DNA of 64,000 bases from Actinokineospora terrae (GTDB taxonomy: Bacteria; Actinomycetota; Actinomycetes; Mycobacteriales; Pseudonocardiaceae): positions 434,001-498,000 of the forward strand of contig NZ_FOGI01000004.1 in the NCBI RefSeq assembly GCF_900111175.1, read 5' to 3'. Below the pieces are notes generated by a model, which worked only from the letters and a program-made list of their open reading frames with translations, ran no database searches and was not told the origin of the DNA. The position numbers and the translations under genes were made by a program. Each line of letters starts with the position of its first letter. The stretch's first letter is position 1. Shown here in pieces: positions 42,607-50,986 of the stretch.

Positions 42607-43536
42607 ATGAGTACACAACAGACACAGCCGGGGCCGACCCGCGCGCCGCTGGACGCCCTTGCCCGGCTGGAGTCCGAGGCCATCCACATCTTTCGGGAGG
42701 TGGCGGGCGAGTTCGACCGACCGGTGATCCTGTTCTCCGGCGGGAAGGACTCCACCGTACTGCTTCACTTGGCGGTCAAGGCGTTCTGGCCCGCACCCGT
42801 CCCATTCCCGCTACTGCACGTGGACACCGGGCACAATCTGGACGAGGTCATCGAGTTCCGCGACCGGACCGTCGAGCGCTACGGCTTACGGCTCGTGGTG
42901 GCCAACGTGCAGGACTACATCGACGACGGTCGGCTCGAGGAGCGGCCGGACGGAACGCGAAATCCTTTGCAGACGGTGCCGCTGCTCGACGCCATCACCA
43001 CCGGCAAGTTCGACGCCGTGTTCGGCGGTGGCCGCCGCGACGAGGAACGCGCCCGCGCGAAAGAAAGAATCTTCAGCCTACGGAATTCCTTTGGCCAGTG
43101 GGAGCCGCGGCGCCAGCGTCCCGAACTGTGGAACCTCTATAACGGCAGGCACCGCGCGGGCGAACACGTTCGTGTGTTCCCGCTCTCCAACTGGACCGAA
43201 CTCGACGTCTGGCGCTACATCAAGCGCGAGGCGATCGTGCTGCCGTCCATCTACTTCGCGCACACCCGAGAGGTGTTCCAGCGCGACGGGATGTGGCTGA
43301 CGGCCGGTCCGTGGTTCGGCCCGCGCGCCGACGAGCCCGTCGAGGAGTTGACCGTGCGGTACCGGACGGTCGGCGACGGGTCGTGCACCGGTGCCGTGCT
43401 GTCCGAGGCGGCCGACCTCGACGAGGTGATCGCCGAGGTCTCGGCGAGCCGGTTGACCGAGCGCGGGGCGACCCGCGCCGATGACCGACTGTCCGAGGCC
43501 GCCATGGAGGACCGCAAGCGGGAGGGCTACTTCTAA
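42607..43536 (+). CDS. cysD: Sulfate adenylyltransferase subunit 2
   Basis: The 309-residue PP-loop protein forms APS from ATP and sulfate. The P-loop SGGKDSTVLLHLA and the family blocks LLHVDTGHNLDEVIEFRD, FGGGRRDEERARAKERIFS and SNWTELDVWRYI are intact, ending with the universal REGYF. The start at 42607 (MSTQQTQ) is preferred; an ATG at 42586 would overlap cysH by 8 bases. Its stop overlaps the cysN start (TAATG), as usual for the heterodimeric sulfurylase. Confidence 0.95.
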   Translation: MSTQQTQPGPTRAPLDALARLESEAIHIFREVAGEFDRPVILFSGGKDSTVLLHLAVKAFWPAPVPFPLLHVDTGHNLDEVIEFRDRTVERYGLRLVVANVQDYIDDGRLEERPDGTRNPLQTVPLLDAITTGKFDAVFGGGRRDEERARAKERIFSLRNSFGQWEPRRQRPELWNLYNGRHRAGEHVRVFPLSNWTELDVWRYIKREAIVLPSIYFAHTREVFQRDGMWLTAGPWFGPRADEPVEELTVRYRTVGDGSCTGAVLSEAADLDEVIAEVSASRLTERGATRADDRLSEAAMEDRKREGYF

Positions 43537-44876
43537 TGGCTACCACCACCCAGGACCTGCTGCGGCTGGCCACGGCGGGCAGTGTCGACGACGGGAAGTC
43601 CACCCTGGTCGGGCGGCTGCTCTACGACACCAAGTCCGTGCTGGCCGACACCCTCGACGCGGTGCACCGCGCCAGCGTGGACAAGGGACTGTCCACTCCG
43701 GACCTGTCGCTGCTGGTCGACGGGCTGCGCTCCGAGCGCGAGCAGGGCATCACCATCGACGTGGCCTACCGCTACTTCGCCACGCCCAGGCGCTCGTTCG
43801 TGCTCGCCGACACCCCCGGCCACGTGCAGTACACCCGCAACACCGTCACCGGCGCGTCCACCGCGCAGCTGGCCGTGCTGCTGGTCGACGCGCGCAAGGG
43901 GGTGCTGGAGCAGACCCGCCGCCACGCCGCGGTGCTGGCGCTGCTCGGCGTGCCCCGGCTGGTGCTGGCGGTCAACAAGATCGACCTCGTGTCCTACGAC
44001 GAGGCGACCTTCGAGGTGATCGCCAAGGAGTTCACCGACCACGCCACCGCGCTGGGCTACCCGATCGGCTCGGTGCTGTCCATCCCGGTGTCGGCGCTGG
44101 TCGGCGACAACGTGGTGGAGCGCTCCGGGCACACGCCCTGGTACGTCGGCCCGACGCTGCTCGAGCACCTGGAGACCGTCCCGGTCGAGCCGGACCCGCA
44201 CGACGCGCCGCTGCGCTTCCCGGTGCAGTACGTGATCCGCACCAACACCGCGGAGCACACCGACTACCGCGGCTACGCGGGGCAGGTCGCGGCGGGCACG
44301 GTCCGCCCGGGTGACGAGGTGGTCGTGCTGCCCTCGGGGCTGCGCACCACCGTCGCCAGGGTCGACACCCCGGACGGCGAGCTGGCCGAGGCCGAGGCGG
44401 GCCAGTCGGTGACGCTGGTGCTGGCCGACGACATCGACATCTCCCGCGGCGACCTGATCGCCGCGGCCGTCGAGCCGCCGCTCGCGGTGGACGAGTTCGA
44501 GGCGACGCTGGCGTGGCTGTCGGACAAGCCGCTGCGGGCGGGGGCCAGGGTGCTGGTCAAGCACGGCGCGCGCACGGTGCGGGCCGTCGTCGGCGAGCTC
44601 AACGCCCGGTTCGACGAGCAGAAGCTCACCTCCGTGCCCGACCCGACATCCCTCGAGCTCAACGAGATCGGCCGGGTGCTGGTGCGCACGGCCGAACCGC
44701 TGCCGGTCGACGACTACGCGGTCAACCGGCGCACCGGCGCGTTCCTGGTGATCGACGCCGCCGACGGCTCGACGTTGGCGGCCGGTCTGGTCGGCGCCGG
44801 TCTGCAAGCCCTGTCCACCACCGGATCCGCGTCCGGTGCGAGCACGGCGGGAGACCTCGTCTCCCCCGGTCCGTAG
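43536..44876 (+). CDS. cysN: Sulfate adenylyltransferase subunit 1 (GTPase)
   Basis: The 446-residue GTPase activates CysD. G-motifs: GSVDDGKST (about 15-23), DTPGHVQYTRNTVTGAS and NKID. Domains II and III of EF-Tu type follow (VQYVIRTNTAEHTDYRGYAGQV onwards). There is no C-terminal CysC fusion, in contrast to some NodQ-type proteins, so PAPS is not made here. It is translationally coupled to cysD. The last 20 residues are Ser/Gly-rich and variable. Confidence 0.95.
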   Translation: MATTTQDLLRLATAGSVDDGKSTLVGRLLYDTKSVLADTLDAVHRASVDKGLSTPDLSLLVDGLRSEREQGITIDVAYRYFATPRRSFVLADTPGHVQYTRNTVTGASTAQLAVLLVDARKGVLEQTRRHAAVLALLGVPRLVLAVNKIDLVSYDEATFEVIAKEFTDHATALGYPIGSVLSIPVSALVGDNVVERSGHTPWYVGPTLLEHLETVPVEPDPHDAPLRFPVQYVIRTNTAEHTDYRGYAGQVAAGTVRPGDEVVVLPSGLRTTVARVDTPDGELAEAEAGQSVTLVLADDIDISRGDLIAAAVEPPLAVDEFEATLAWLSDKPLRAGARVLVKHGARTVRAVVGELNARFDEQKLTSVPDPTSLELNEIGRVLVRTAEPLPVDDYAVNRRTGAFLVIDAADGSTLAAGLVGAGLQALSTTGSASGASTAGDLVSPGP

Positions 44877-44906
44877 TACAACCCACCCCGGAAAGGCCCC
44901 ACCGAA

Positions 44907-45989
44907 GTGAAGCGATCCCGCGTCTTAGCCGCAGCCGCTGTTGCCCTGTCCCTCGCCAGTGCCCTGGCGGGCTGCTCCCGCGCGGACTCGGGCGACTCCG
45001 GCTCCGCCCCCGCGAGCAGCGGCGCCCCGAGCGCGGGCAAGGGTCCCGCCGCCGAGCTGCGGCTGGGGTACTTCCCCAACGTGACGCACACCCCGGCGCT
45101 GGTCGGCTTGGAGAAGGGCCTGTTCACCAAGGAGCTGGGCAGCACCAAGCTGGTGCCGACCAAGTTCAACGCCGGTGGCGAGGCGGTCAACGCGCTCTAC
45201 GGCGGCTCGCTGGACGCGACCTTCATCGGCTCGGGCCCCTCGCTCAACGCCTACGGCAAGTCCGACGGCAAGGCGGTGCGGCTGGTGGCGGGCACCGCCT
45301 CGCGCGGCGCGCAGCTGGTGGTCAAGCCGGAGATCAACTCCGAGCAGGACCTGGTCGGCAAGACGGTGGTGACCCCGCAGCTGGGCAACACCCAGGACAT
45401 CGCGCTGAAGAAGTGGCTGGCCGACAAGCAGCTCACCGACAAGGTGAAGGTGCAGAACACCGAGAACGCGCTGGCGCTGGAGGAGTTCAAGAAGGGCAGC
45501 GTGCAGGCGGCGTGGCTGCCCGAGCCGTGGTCGTCGCGGCTGGTGCTGGAGGCGGGCGCCAAGGTGCTGCTCGACGAGAAGGACCTGTGGCCCGGCGGCG
45601 AGTTCCCGACCACCGTGCTGATCGTGTCCACCACCTTCCTCAACGACCACCCGGAGACGGTCAAGGGCCTGCTCAAGGGCCTGGTCGCCAGCGTCGACTA
45701 CACCAAGAAGGACACCGCGGGCGCCAAGACCGCGGTCAACGCCCAGCTCAAGGCGCTGACCGGCAAGGAGCTCAACGCCGCGACCATCGACCGCGCGTTC
45801 ACCAACCTCAGCTTCACCCTCGACCCGTACGCCGCGCTGCTGCCGCAGCTGAGCAAGGACGCGGTCACCGCGAAGGTCGCGCAGAAGGAGACCGACGTGA
45901 AGGGCTTCCTCGACCTGAGGCTGCTCAACGAGGTGCTCACCGGGGCCGGTCAGTCCGCTGTGGACGCCGCGGGCCTGGACAAGAAGTAG
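44907..45989 (+). CDS. ABC transporter substrate-binding lipoprotein (SsuA/TauA-like)
   Basis: The 360-residue lipoprotein has a lipobox ending LAGC with acylated C23, then the NMT1/SsuA-type fold: LRLGYFPNVTHTPALVGLEKGLF, an IGSGPSLNAYGKSDG region and AAWLPEPWSSRLV. It should bind aliphatic sulfonates, taurine or, given the context, sulfate-like compounds. The GTG at 44907 follows cysN by 30 bases. It is the first gene of a three-gene transporter integrated in the sulfur operon, as in Streptomyces. Confidence 0.88.
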   Translation: MKRSRVLAAAAVALSLASALAGCSRADSGDSGSAPASSGAPSAGKGPAAELRLGYFPNVTHTPALVGLEKGLFTKELGSTKLVPTKFNAGGEAVNALYGGSLDATFIGSGPSLNAYGKSDGKAVRLVAGTASRGAQLVVKPEINSEQDLVGKTVVTPQLGNTQDIALKKWLADKQLTDKVKVQNTENALALEEFKKGSVQAAWLPEPWSSRLVLEAGAKVLLDEKDLWPGGEFPTTVLIVSTTFLNDHPETVKGLLKGLVASVDYTKKDTAGAKTAVNAQLKALTGKELNAATIDRAFTNLSFTLDPYAALLPQLSKDAVTAKVAQKETDVKGFLDLRLLNEVLTGAGQSAVDAAGLDKK

Positions 45990-46019
45990 GACGCGGGCAG
46001 TAGGAGAGAGGGGCGCGAG

Positions 46020-46808
46020 ATGGCAATCGCACTGGAGAACGCGGTGCAGACCGAGGTCGCCGTCCGGTTGGAGGACCTGCACAAGGTCTTCGGCACCGGC
46101 AGGCAGGCGGTCACCGCGCTGGACGGCATCGACCTGGCGGTCCGACCAGGGGAGTTCGTGTGTCTGGTCGGCGCCTCCGGGTGCGGCAAGACCACGCTGC
46201 TCAACCTGATCGCGGGGCTGGAGCAGCCCTCGTCCGGCCGGATCACGCTCACCACCTCGCGCCCCGCGGTGATGTTCCAGGAGCACGCGCTGATGCCCTG
46301 GCTCACCGTGCACCGCAACATCGAACTGCCGCTGCGGCTGGCCGGGGTGGGGCGCGCCGAGCGCGCCGCCAAGGTCGAGGAGCTGCTGAGCCTGGTGCGG
46401 CTGGAGGGCACGGGCCGCAAGCGCCCGCACGAGCTCTCCGGCGGCATGCGCCAGCGGGTGGCGCTGGCCCGCTCGCTGGCCTCGGCGGTCCAGGGCTCCG
46501 CCGACGGCAAGCACGCGCTGATGCTGATGGACGAGCCGTTCTCCGCGCTCGACGCGATCACCCGCGACCTGCTGCAAGCGGAGCTGCTGCGGGTGTGGCG
46601 GGCGACCGGGACCGCGGTCGTCTTCGTCACCCACGACGTGCGCGAGGCGGTCCGGCTGGGCCAGCGGGTCGTGCTGCTCTCGTCGCGGCCGGGCCGGGTC
46701 GTGGACGAGTGGGACGTCGACGGGCTCACCGGGTCCGACGAGTCGGCGGCCGTGGACACCATCGGCGCGAAGTTGCGGGAGGTGATCAGCACCCATGCCG
46801 CAGCTTGA
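46020..46808 (+). CDS. ABC transporter ATP-binding protein (SsuB-like)
   Basis: The 262-residue ATPase has Walker A GASGCGKTT, the Q-loop FQEHALMPW, signature LSGGMRQRVALARSLA, Walker B LMLMDEPFSALD and the H-loop VTHDVREA. It belongs to the nitrate/sulfonate/taurine (SsuB/TauB) class. The ATG has a GGAGAGAGG site. Its 3' end overlaps the permease gene by 14 bases, so the two are translationally coupled. Confidence 0.93.
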   Translation: MAIALENAVQTEVAVRLEDLHKVFGTGRQAVTALDGIDLAVRPGEFVCLVGASGCGKTTLLNLIAGLEQPSSGRITLTTSRPAVMFQEHALMPWLTVHRNIELPLRLAGVGRAERAAKVEELLSLVRLEGTGRKRPHELSGGMRQRVALARSLASAVQGSADGKHALMLMDEPFSALDAITRDLLQAELLRVWRATGTAVVFVTHDVREAVRLGQRVVLLSSRPGRVVDEWDVDGLTGSDESAAVDTIGAKLREVISTHAAA

Positions 46809-47712
46809 CCAGGACACCGCTGAGCACAAGACCGCGCACGGCGACGGGCCCAGCGGCGCGGAGGTCGACGGCGCGATCGGCGGCCTCGACGCGCTGGACG
46901 CGCCCGACGCGGGCCCGCAGCGCTCGCGGGGGCGCCGGATCGCCGCCGCGGTGCTGCCGCCGATCGGGGCGGCGGTGCTGTTCATCGCGATCTGGCAGGC
47001 GGTGTGGGCGGCCGCGTGGGTGCCCGAACACCGGCTGCCCTCGCCGCTGACCATCGGCGAGGTGTTCTGGGGCCTGGTCGAGACCGGCCAGGTGTGGGAA
47101 CTGCTGTGGACCTCGGTGCACCGGGCGGTGATCGGGTTCATCATCGCGCTGGCCATCGCGACCCCGCTGGGGCTGCTGCTGGCCAGGGTCCGGATCGTCC
47201 GCGCGGCGATCGGGCCGCTGGTGTCGGGCCTGCAGAGCCTGCCGTCGGTGGCCTGGGTGCCCGCCGCGGTGATCTGGTTCGGCCTCACCGACGCCTCGAT
47301 CTACATGGTCGTGCTGCTGGGCGCGGTGCCCTCGATCGCCAACGGGCTGGTGGCGGGCATCGACCAGATCCCGCCGATCCTGCCCAGGGTGGGCAAGGTG
47401 ATGGGCGCGGGCTCGCTGGCCAACGCCCGGCACATCCTGCTTCCCGCGGCGCTGCCCGGCTACCTGGCCGGGATGAAGCAGGGCTGGGCGTTCTCGTGGC
47501 GGTCGCTGATGGCCGCGGAGCTGATCGCCTCGTCGCCGGAGCTCGGCGACGGCCTCGGCCAGTTCCTGCACAACGGGATGTCGCTGTTCGACATGCCGAT
47601 GGTGATCACCGGCATCCTGCTGATCCTGGTGGTCGGGGTCGGCATCGAGCTGCTGGTGTTCGCCCCGCTCGAGAAGGTCACGCTCAACGCCCGCGGGCTC
47701 CGGAAGAGCTAG
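46795..47712 (+). CDS. ABC transporter permease (SsuC-like)
   Basis: The 305-residue membrane protein has a hydrophilic N-terminus of about 45 residues and then about six helices (first VLPPIGAAVLFIAIWQAVW). The EAA loop is visible as KVMGAGSLANARHILLPAALPGYLAGMKQG, which docks the ATPase. It matches the BPD_transp_1 domain of sulfonate/taurine permeases. It starts inside the ATPase gene and is followed 6 bases later by the chelatase gene. Confidence 0.92.
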   Translation: MPQLDQDTAEHKTAHGDGPSGAEVDGAIGGLDALDAPDAGPQRSRGRRIAAAVLPPIGAAVLFIAIWQAVWAAAWVPEHRLPSPLTIGEVFWGLVETGQVWELLWTSVHRAVIGFIIALAIATPLGLLLARVRIVRAAIGPLVSGLQSLPSVAWVPAAVIWFGLTDASIYMVVLLGAVPSIANGLVAGIDQIPPILPRVGKVMGAGSLANARHILLPAALPGYLAGMKQGWAFSWRSLMAAELIASSPELGDGLGQFLHNGMSLFDMPMVITGILLILVVGVGIELLVFAPLEKVTLNARGLRKS

Positions 47713-47718
47713 GTACCC

Positions 47719-48450
47719 GTGCACTCGATCCCCCTAGTCGGTGTCGCCCACGGCAGCCGCGATCCCAGATCCGCGGCTGCCGTGGGTGATCTGCTCGACG
47801 CCGTCCGGGCACTGCGCCCGGGGTTGGACGTGCGTGGGGCGTTCCTCGACCTGTCAACGCCACCTCTGCTGGAGGTGCTGACCGGGCTCTACGCCGAAGG
47901 GCACCGGCAGGTCGTTGTTGTGCCACTTCTACTCGGGCGGGCCTATCACGCCCGGGTAGACCTACCGGGCCTGCTTGAAGAGGCCCGGTCTCGGATGCCT
48001 CAGCTGTCCACGACGGTCGGCGACGTGCTGGGTCCGGACCCGAAGCTGGAGTCGGCGCTGCTCGGCCGGTTGGCCGAGGTCGGCGCCACGGCGGGCGACC
48101 CGGACCTCGGCGTCGTGCTCGCCGCCACCGGGTCGTCGCACGCGCCCGCGAACGCGCGGGTCACCGACATCGCGGAGCGGTGGGCGCACACCCAGGGGTG
48201 GTCGGGGGTGCGGGCGGCGTTCGCCTCGACCTCGACGCCGGACGTCGCCGCCGCGGTGGCCGCGCTGCGGGCCAGGGGTGCCCGCCGGATCGCGGTCGCG
48301 TCGTACTTCCTCGCGCCCGGGCTGCTGCCGGACCGGGTGCGCTCGTCGGCCGGGGACGCTCTAGTGGCCGAACCCCTCGGCGCGTCGGTCGCCGACGTGG
48401 TGCTGGACCGGTACGACGAGGTCACCACCTCCGCCGCGCGCACCGCCTGA
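47719..48450 (+). CDS. Sirohydrochlorin chelatase-like protein (CbiX/SirB type)
   Basis: The 243-residue protein has two CbiX-type halves: VGVAHGSRDPRSAAAVGDLL with the active-site His, VVVPLLLGRAYHARVDLP, and in the second half VLAATGSSHAPANA and VASYFLAPGLLPDRV. It should insert iron into sirohydrochlorin, providing siroheme for the sulfite reductase encoded at the start of the same operon. The related gene che1 (Rv2393) has the same position in M. tuberculosis. The GTG at 47719 is chosen. Codons 10-23 contain a perfect 15-bp inverted repeat. Confidence 0.88.
   Translation: MHSIPLVGVAHGSRDPRSAAAVGDLLDAVRALRPGLDVRGAFLDLSTPPLLEVLTGLYAEGHRQVVVVPLLLGRAYHARVDLPGLLEEARSRMPQLSTTVGDVLGPDPKLESALLGRLAEVGATAGDPDLGVVLAATGSSHAPANARVTDIAERWAHTQGWSGVRAAFASTSTPDVAAAVAALRARGARRIAVASYFLAPGLLPDRVRSSAGDALVAEPLGASVADVVLDRYDEVTTSAARTA
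47747..47786 (+). repeat. 15-bp inverted repeat inside the chelatase gene
   Basis: CCCACGGCAGCCGCG (47747-47761) pairs perfectly with CGCGGCTGCCGTGGG (47772-47786) over a 10-base loop. It lies 28 bases after the start codon and could fold in the mRNA to reduce translation or to separate expression of the chelatase from the transporter. Confidence 0.75.
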
Positions 48451-48726
48451 CTCACCGCTGCCTTACCGAAACGCGAACTCCACTCGTGTGGCCGCCTCGG
48501 TCGCTGACGGGCAGCGGGCGCTGGGCCTTGTGGGTGCGCGCCGGATCGATGTGTCGAGTCGGGGGTCGCCCGCGTGGGCGGGTCCGGCCTCCGAAGAGTC
48601 GCTGTGCACAAGGTGCCCACAGCCGACTACGTGACCGGGCGTTTGCCGGTTCCGCCGAACAGCGCAACCATGATTGCGCCGCGCGGCCGAATCCGAAGTC
48701 CGACCCATCGAAGTCGAGGTGCTCTG

Positions 48727-49350
48727 ATGAAGCCGACACCGCGTCGCGCCCTGTCCATCGCCGCTCTCGTCGCACTGCCGCTGGTGTTGCTCGCCCCGCC
48801 CGCGTCCGCTGTCCCGGTGACCGTCAACTACGCCTGCCAGGCCACCGCGCTCGGTACGACCTACCCGGCCACTCTTACCCAGCCGCTGGACGTGAGCGCG
48901 CCCGCGAGCGTTGCCGCCGGTGGCGCGTTGAGCGTGGTGATCGACCCGCAGGCCGCGAGCATCCCGGCGACCGTCGGGACCTACACGCTCAAGCGGGTGC
49001 AGAACCTGACCTTCAAGGTGCCGATCCCGGCGAACTCGACCTACGTGTCCAGCTCGCTGTCCGGCGGGTCCGGGGTCGGTGCCACCACCCTCTCCGTCAC
49101 CGGCGGCGTCGCGACGCTCACCGCGGCCGGACCGGTCAACAGCGGGTCGACCTTCGAGCTGCCGACGATCACGCTCAACCTCACCGCGAACGCCCCGGGC
49201 ACCATCGAGACCTCGCTGTACGGCACGAGCTTCAGCGACCCGGGGCTGACCGCGACCGGGGTGGTGCGCGTGCTGTTCGTGGACGTGAACGTGCCCGCCG
49301 CGTGCTACCCGAGCCCGAACCCGGCGATCACCACCACGATCGTCACCTGA
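48727..49350 (+). CDS. Conserved secreted protein of unknown function
   Basis: The 207-residue product has a signal peptide (MKPTPRRALSIAALVALPLVLL, cut near ASA-VPV). It is followed by an all-beta region with one early Cys (NYACQA) and one late Cys (PAACYPSPNP) that may bond, and a diagnostic PANSTYVSSSLSGGSGVGATTLSV stretch. Similar secreted proteins are widespread in mycobacteria and relatives, often mislabelled as cyclase or dehydratase. No enzyme motif is visible. The ATG at 48727 gives the signal peptide. A terminator follows, and 276 bases upstream are non-coding. Confidence 0.72.
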   Translation: MKPTPRRALSIAALVALPLVLLAPPASAVPVTVNYACQATALGTTYPATLTQPLDVSAPASVAAGGALSVVIDPQAASIPATVGTYTLKRVQNLTFKVPIPANSTYVSSSLSGGSGVGATTLSVTGGVATLTAAGPVNSGSTFELPTITLNLTANAPGTIETSLYGTSFSDPGLTATGVVRVLFVDVNVPAACYPSPNPAITTTIVT

Positions 49351-49376
49351 GGCCCTGACCTGGTGATGTGACCGAG

Positions 49377-49407
49377 ACCGCAGGGCGCCCCTCCCGCGCC
49401 CTGCGGT
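49377..49407 (+). terminator. Terminator after the secreted protein gene
   Basis: ACCGCAGGGCGC pairs perfectly with GCGCCCTGCGGT (12 bp) over the loop CCCTCCC, 26 bases beyond the stop codon, followed by TCTCAT. Confidence 0.72.
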
Positions 49408-49411
49408 TCTC

Positions 49412-49428
49412 ATACCCCCCAGGGGTAT
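49412..49428. promoter_or_regulatory. CsoR-like copper operator
   Basis: ATACCCC and GGGGTAT form a perfect 7-bp inverted repeat around CCA. This C-tract/G-tract palindrome is characteristic of CsoR/RcnR-family operators, chiefly copper-responsive CsoR. It lies directly upstream of the DUF4396 gene and overlaps its putative -10 element. No csoR gene is in the window. Confidence 0.72.
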
Positions 49429-49440
49429 AGTTGGCCGCAT
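49426..49440 (+). promoter_or_regulatory. Putative leaderless promoter of the DUF4396 gene
   Basis: A TATAGT -10 hexamer (49426-49431) ends 7 bases before the ATG at 49439, a spacing that would start the transcript at or very near the A of the start codon. No ribosome binding site is present, consistent with leaderless translation. Confidence 0.5.
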
Positions 49441-49903
49441 GGAACACCACGGACACACCCAGGCGAACCCCTGGCGGCAGGCGATGAGCGCGACGCTGCA
49501 CTGCCTGACCGGCTGCGCCATCGGCGAGGTGCTGGGGATGGTGATCGGCACCGCTCTCGGCTGGTCGAACCTGGCCACGGTGGTGCTATCGATCGCGCTG
49601 GCCTTCGTTTTCGGCTACTCGCTGACCATCGGCCCGGTGCTGCGCGCGGGTGTGCCCGCCGCGAGGGCGCTGCGGATCGCGTTGGCGGCCGACACGGTGT
49701 CGATCACGGTGATGGAGATCGTCGACAACGGCGTGATGCTCGTCGTGCCCGGTGCGATGGACGCGGGCCTTGCCAGCGCGCTGTTCTGGCTGGCGCTGGC
49801 GTTCTCGCTGGTGGTGGCGTTCGCGCTAACCGTTCCGGTGAACAAGTGGCTCATCGGGAGGGGCAAGGGTCACGCCGTCGTGCACTCCTATCACCACCAC
49901 TAG
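49439..49903 (+). CDS. DUF4396 membrane protein under copper-type control
   Basis: The 154-residue membrane protein has about four helices (LHCLTGCAIGEVLGMVIGTALGW, then VVLSIALAFVFGYSLTIG, LVVPGAMDAGLASALFWLALAF and a last one). His residues cluster at both ends (MEHHGHTQ and VVHSYHHH). DUF4396 proteins often occur near copper-resistance genes. The conserved HCLTGCAIGE motif has a His and two Cys that could bind metal. Together with the CsoR-like operator this suggests a copper-induced membrane protein. Function is not established. Confidence 0.82.
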   Translation: MEHHGHTQANPWRQAMSATLHCLTGCAIGEVLGMVIGTALGWSNLATVVLSIALAFVFGYSLTIGPVLRAGVPAARALRIALAADTVSITVMEIVDNGVMLVVPGAMDAGLASALFWLALAFSLVVAFALTVPVNKWLIGRGKGHAVVHSYHHH

Positions 49904-49922
49904 CGCTACTAGGGTGAGCGGC

Positions 49923-50690
49923 ATGGCTGATGAGCTTGTGCACTACGTGGTCGAGGCGGGCATCGCACGGATCACCCTGGACTCGCCTGGCAACCGCAAT
50001 GCGCTCTCCGCGCAACTGCGGAGCGAACTGCGGGCCCACCTGAGCACCGCGACCGACGACGACACCGTCCGGGTCATCGTGCTCGACCACACCGGACCGG
50101 TGTTCTGCGCGGGCATGGACCTCAAGGAGGCGGGCGGCGCTTCCGCGGCGGCGCAGGGGGTCCAGGAGTTCCCGGCCATCCTGCAGCAGATCTGGACGAG
50201 CCCGAAGCCGGTCGTGGCGAAGCTGGCCGGTCCGGCGCGCGCGGGCGGGGTCGGCATCGTCGCCGCCGCGGACATCGCCGTGGCGGCCACCACCGCGACC
50301 TTCGCGCTCACCGAGGTCCGCATCGGCGTGGTCCCGGCGATCATCTCGGTCACCCTGCTGCCCCGCCTGCTGCCCCGCGCCGCGCACGAGCTGTTCCTCA
50401 CCGGCGAGCAGTTCGACGCCGCCCGCGCGGTGCAGATCGGCCTGCTGAACTCCGCGGTGCCCAGCACCGACCTCGACGACGAGGTCGCCCGCTACACCTC
50501 GATGCTCGCCCTCGGCGGCCCGAAGGCGCTCGCGGGCACCAAGGCGATGCTGCGCCGCGAGCGCCCCGCCGACATGACCACCGACTTCGCCGAGATGCTG
50601 GCGCTGTCGGCGGGGTTCTTCGCGAGCGAGGAAGGGCAGGAGGGCATCTCGGCCTTCGCGCAGAAGCGCAAGGCGAACTGGGTGCCCTGA
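49923..50690 (+). CDS. Enoyl-CoA hydratase/isomerase family protein
   Basis: The 255-residue crotonase-fold protein has the NRNALSAQLRSELRAHL start, the oxyanion-hole region FCAGMDLKEAGG, and AGPARAGGVGIVAAADIAVA. The usual catalytic Glu region is represented by FALTEVRIGVVPAII. It is likely to hydrate enoyl-CoA esters in lipid or amino-acid breakdown; the exact substrate is unclear. The ATG at 49923 lies 19 bases after the DUF4396 stop. It is convergent with the barstar-like gene. Confidence 0.86.
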   Translation: MADELVHYVVEAGIARITLDSPGNRNALSAQLRSELRAHLSTATDDDTVRVIVLDHTGPVFCAGMDLKEAGGASAAAQGVQEFPAILQQIWTSPKPVVAKLAGPARAGGVGIVAAADIAVAATTATFALTEVRIGVVPAIISVTLLPRLLPRAAHELFLTGEQFDAARAVQIGLLNSAVPSTDLDDEVARYTSMLALGGPKALAGTKAMLRRERPADMTTDFAEMLALSAGFFASEEGQEGISAFAQKRKANWVP

Positions 50691-50692
50691 GG

Positions 50693-50986
50693 TCAGGAGA
50701 TCACGACCGCCAACGACCGGCCGGGGGTCGCGAACCCCTCCACGGCGTCGTCGAGCACCTCGCGGATGCCCGCGTACCCGGCCGGGTCGGCGGCGGCCAG
50801 CACGGTCGAGTCGGTCCACACCACCGTGATCACGCCCTCCGGCAGCCACGACAGGTCGGTCAGGCAGTCGTAGAGGCCGTCGAGGTTGTGCCCGAACCAG
50901 TCCGGGAAGGACAGTGCGCCTGCCAGGCTGGTGAACATGGCGCGCTTGCTGCGGATGCCGGTGCCGTCGACCGCGTAGTCGGTCAT
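50693..50986 (-). CDS. Barstar-like ribonuclease inhibitor
   Basis: The 97-residue protein matches the barstar family: TSLAGALSFPDWFGHNLDGLYDCLTDLSW contains the helix and Asp-rich face that plugs the active site of barnase-type RNases. The ATG overlaps the stop of the adjacent RNase gene (ATGA), as expected for a toxin-like enzyme and its protector. It stays in the cytoplasm (no signal peptide) and would neutralise any RNase that is not exported. Confidence 0.88.
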   Translation of the reverse strand: MTDYAVDGTGIRSKRAMFTSLAGALSFPDWFGHNLDGLYDCLTDLSWLPEGVITVVWTDSTVLAAADPAGYAGIREVLDDAVEGFATPGRSLAVVIS

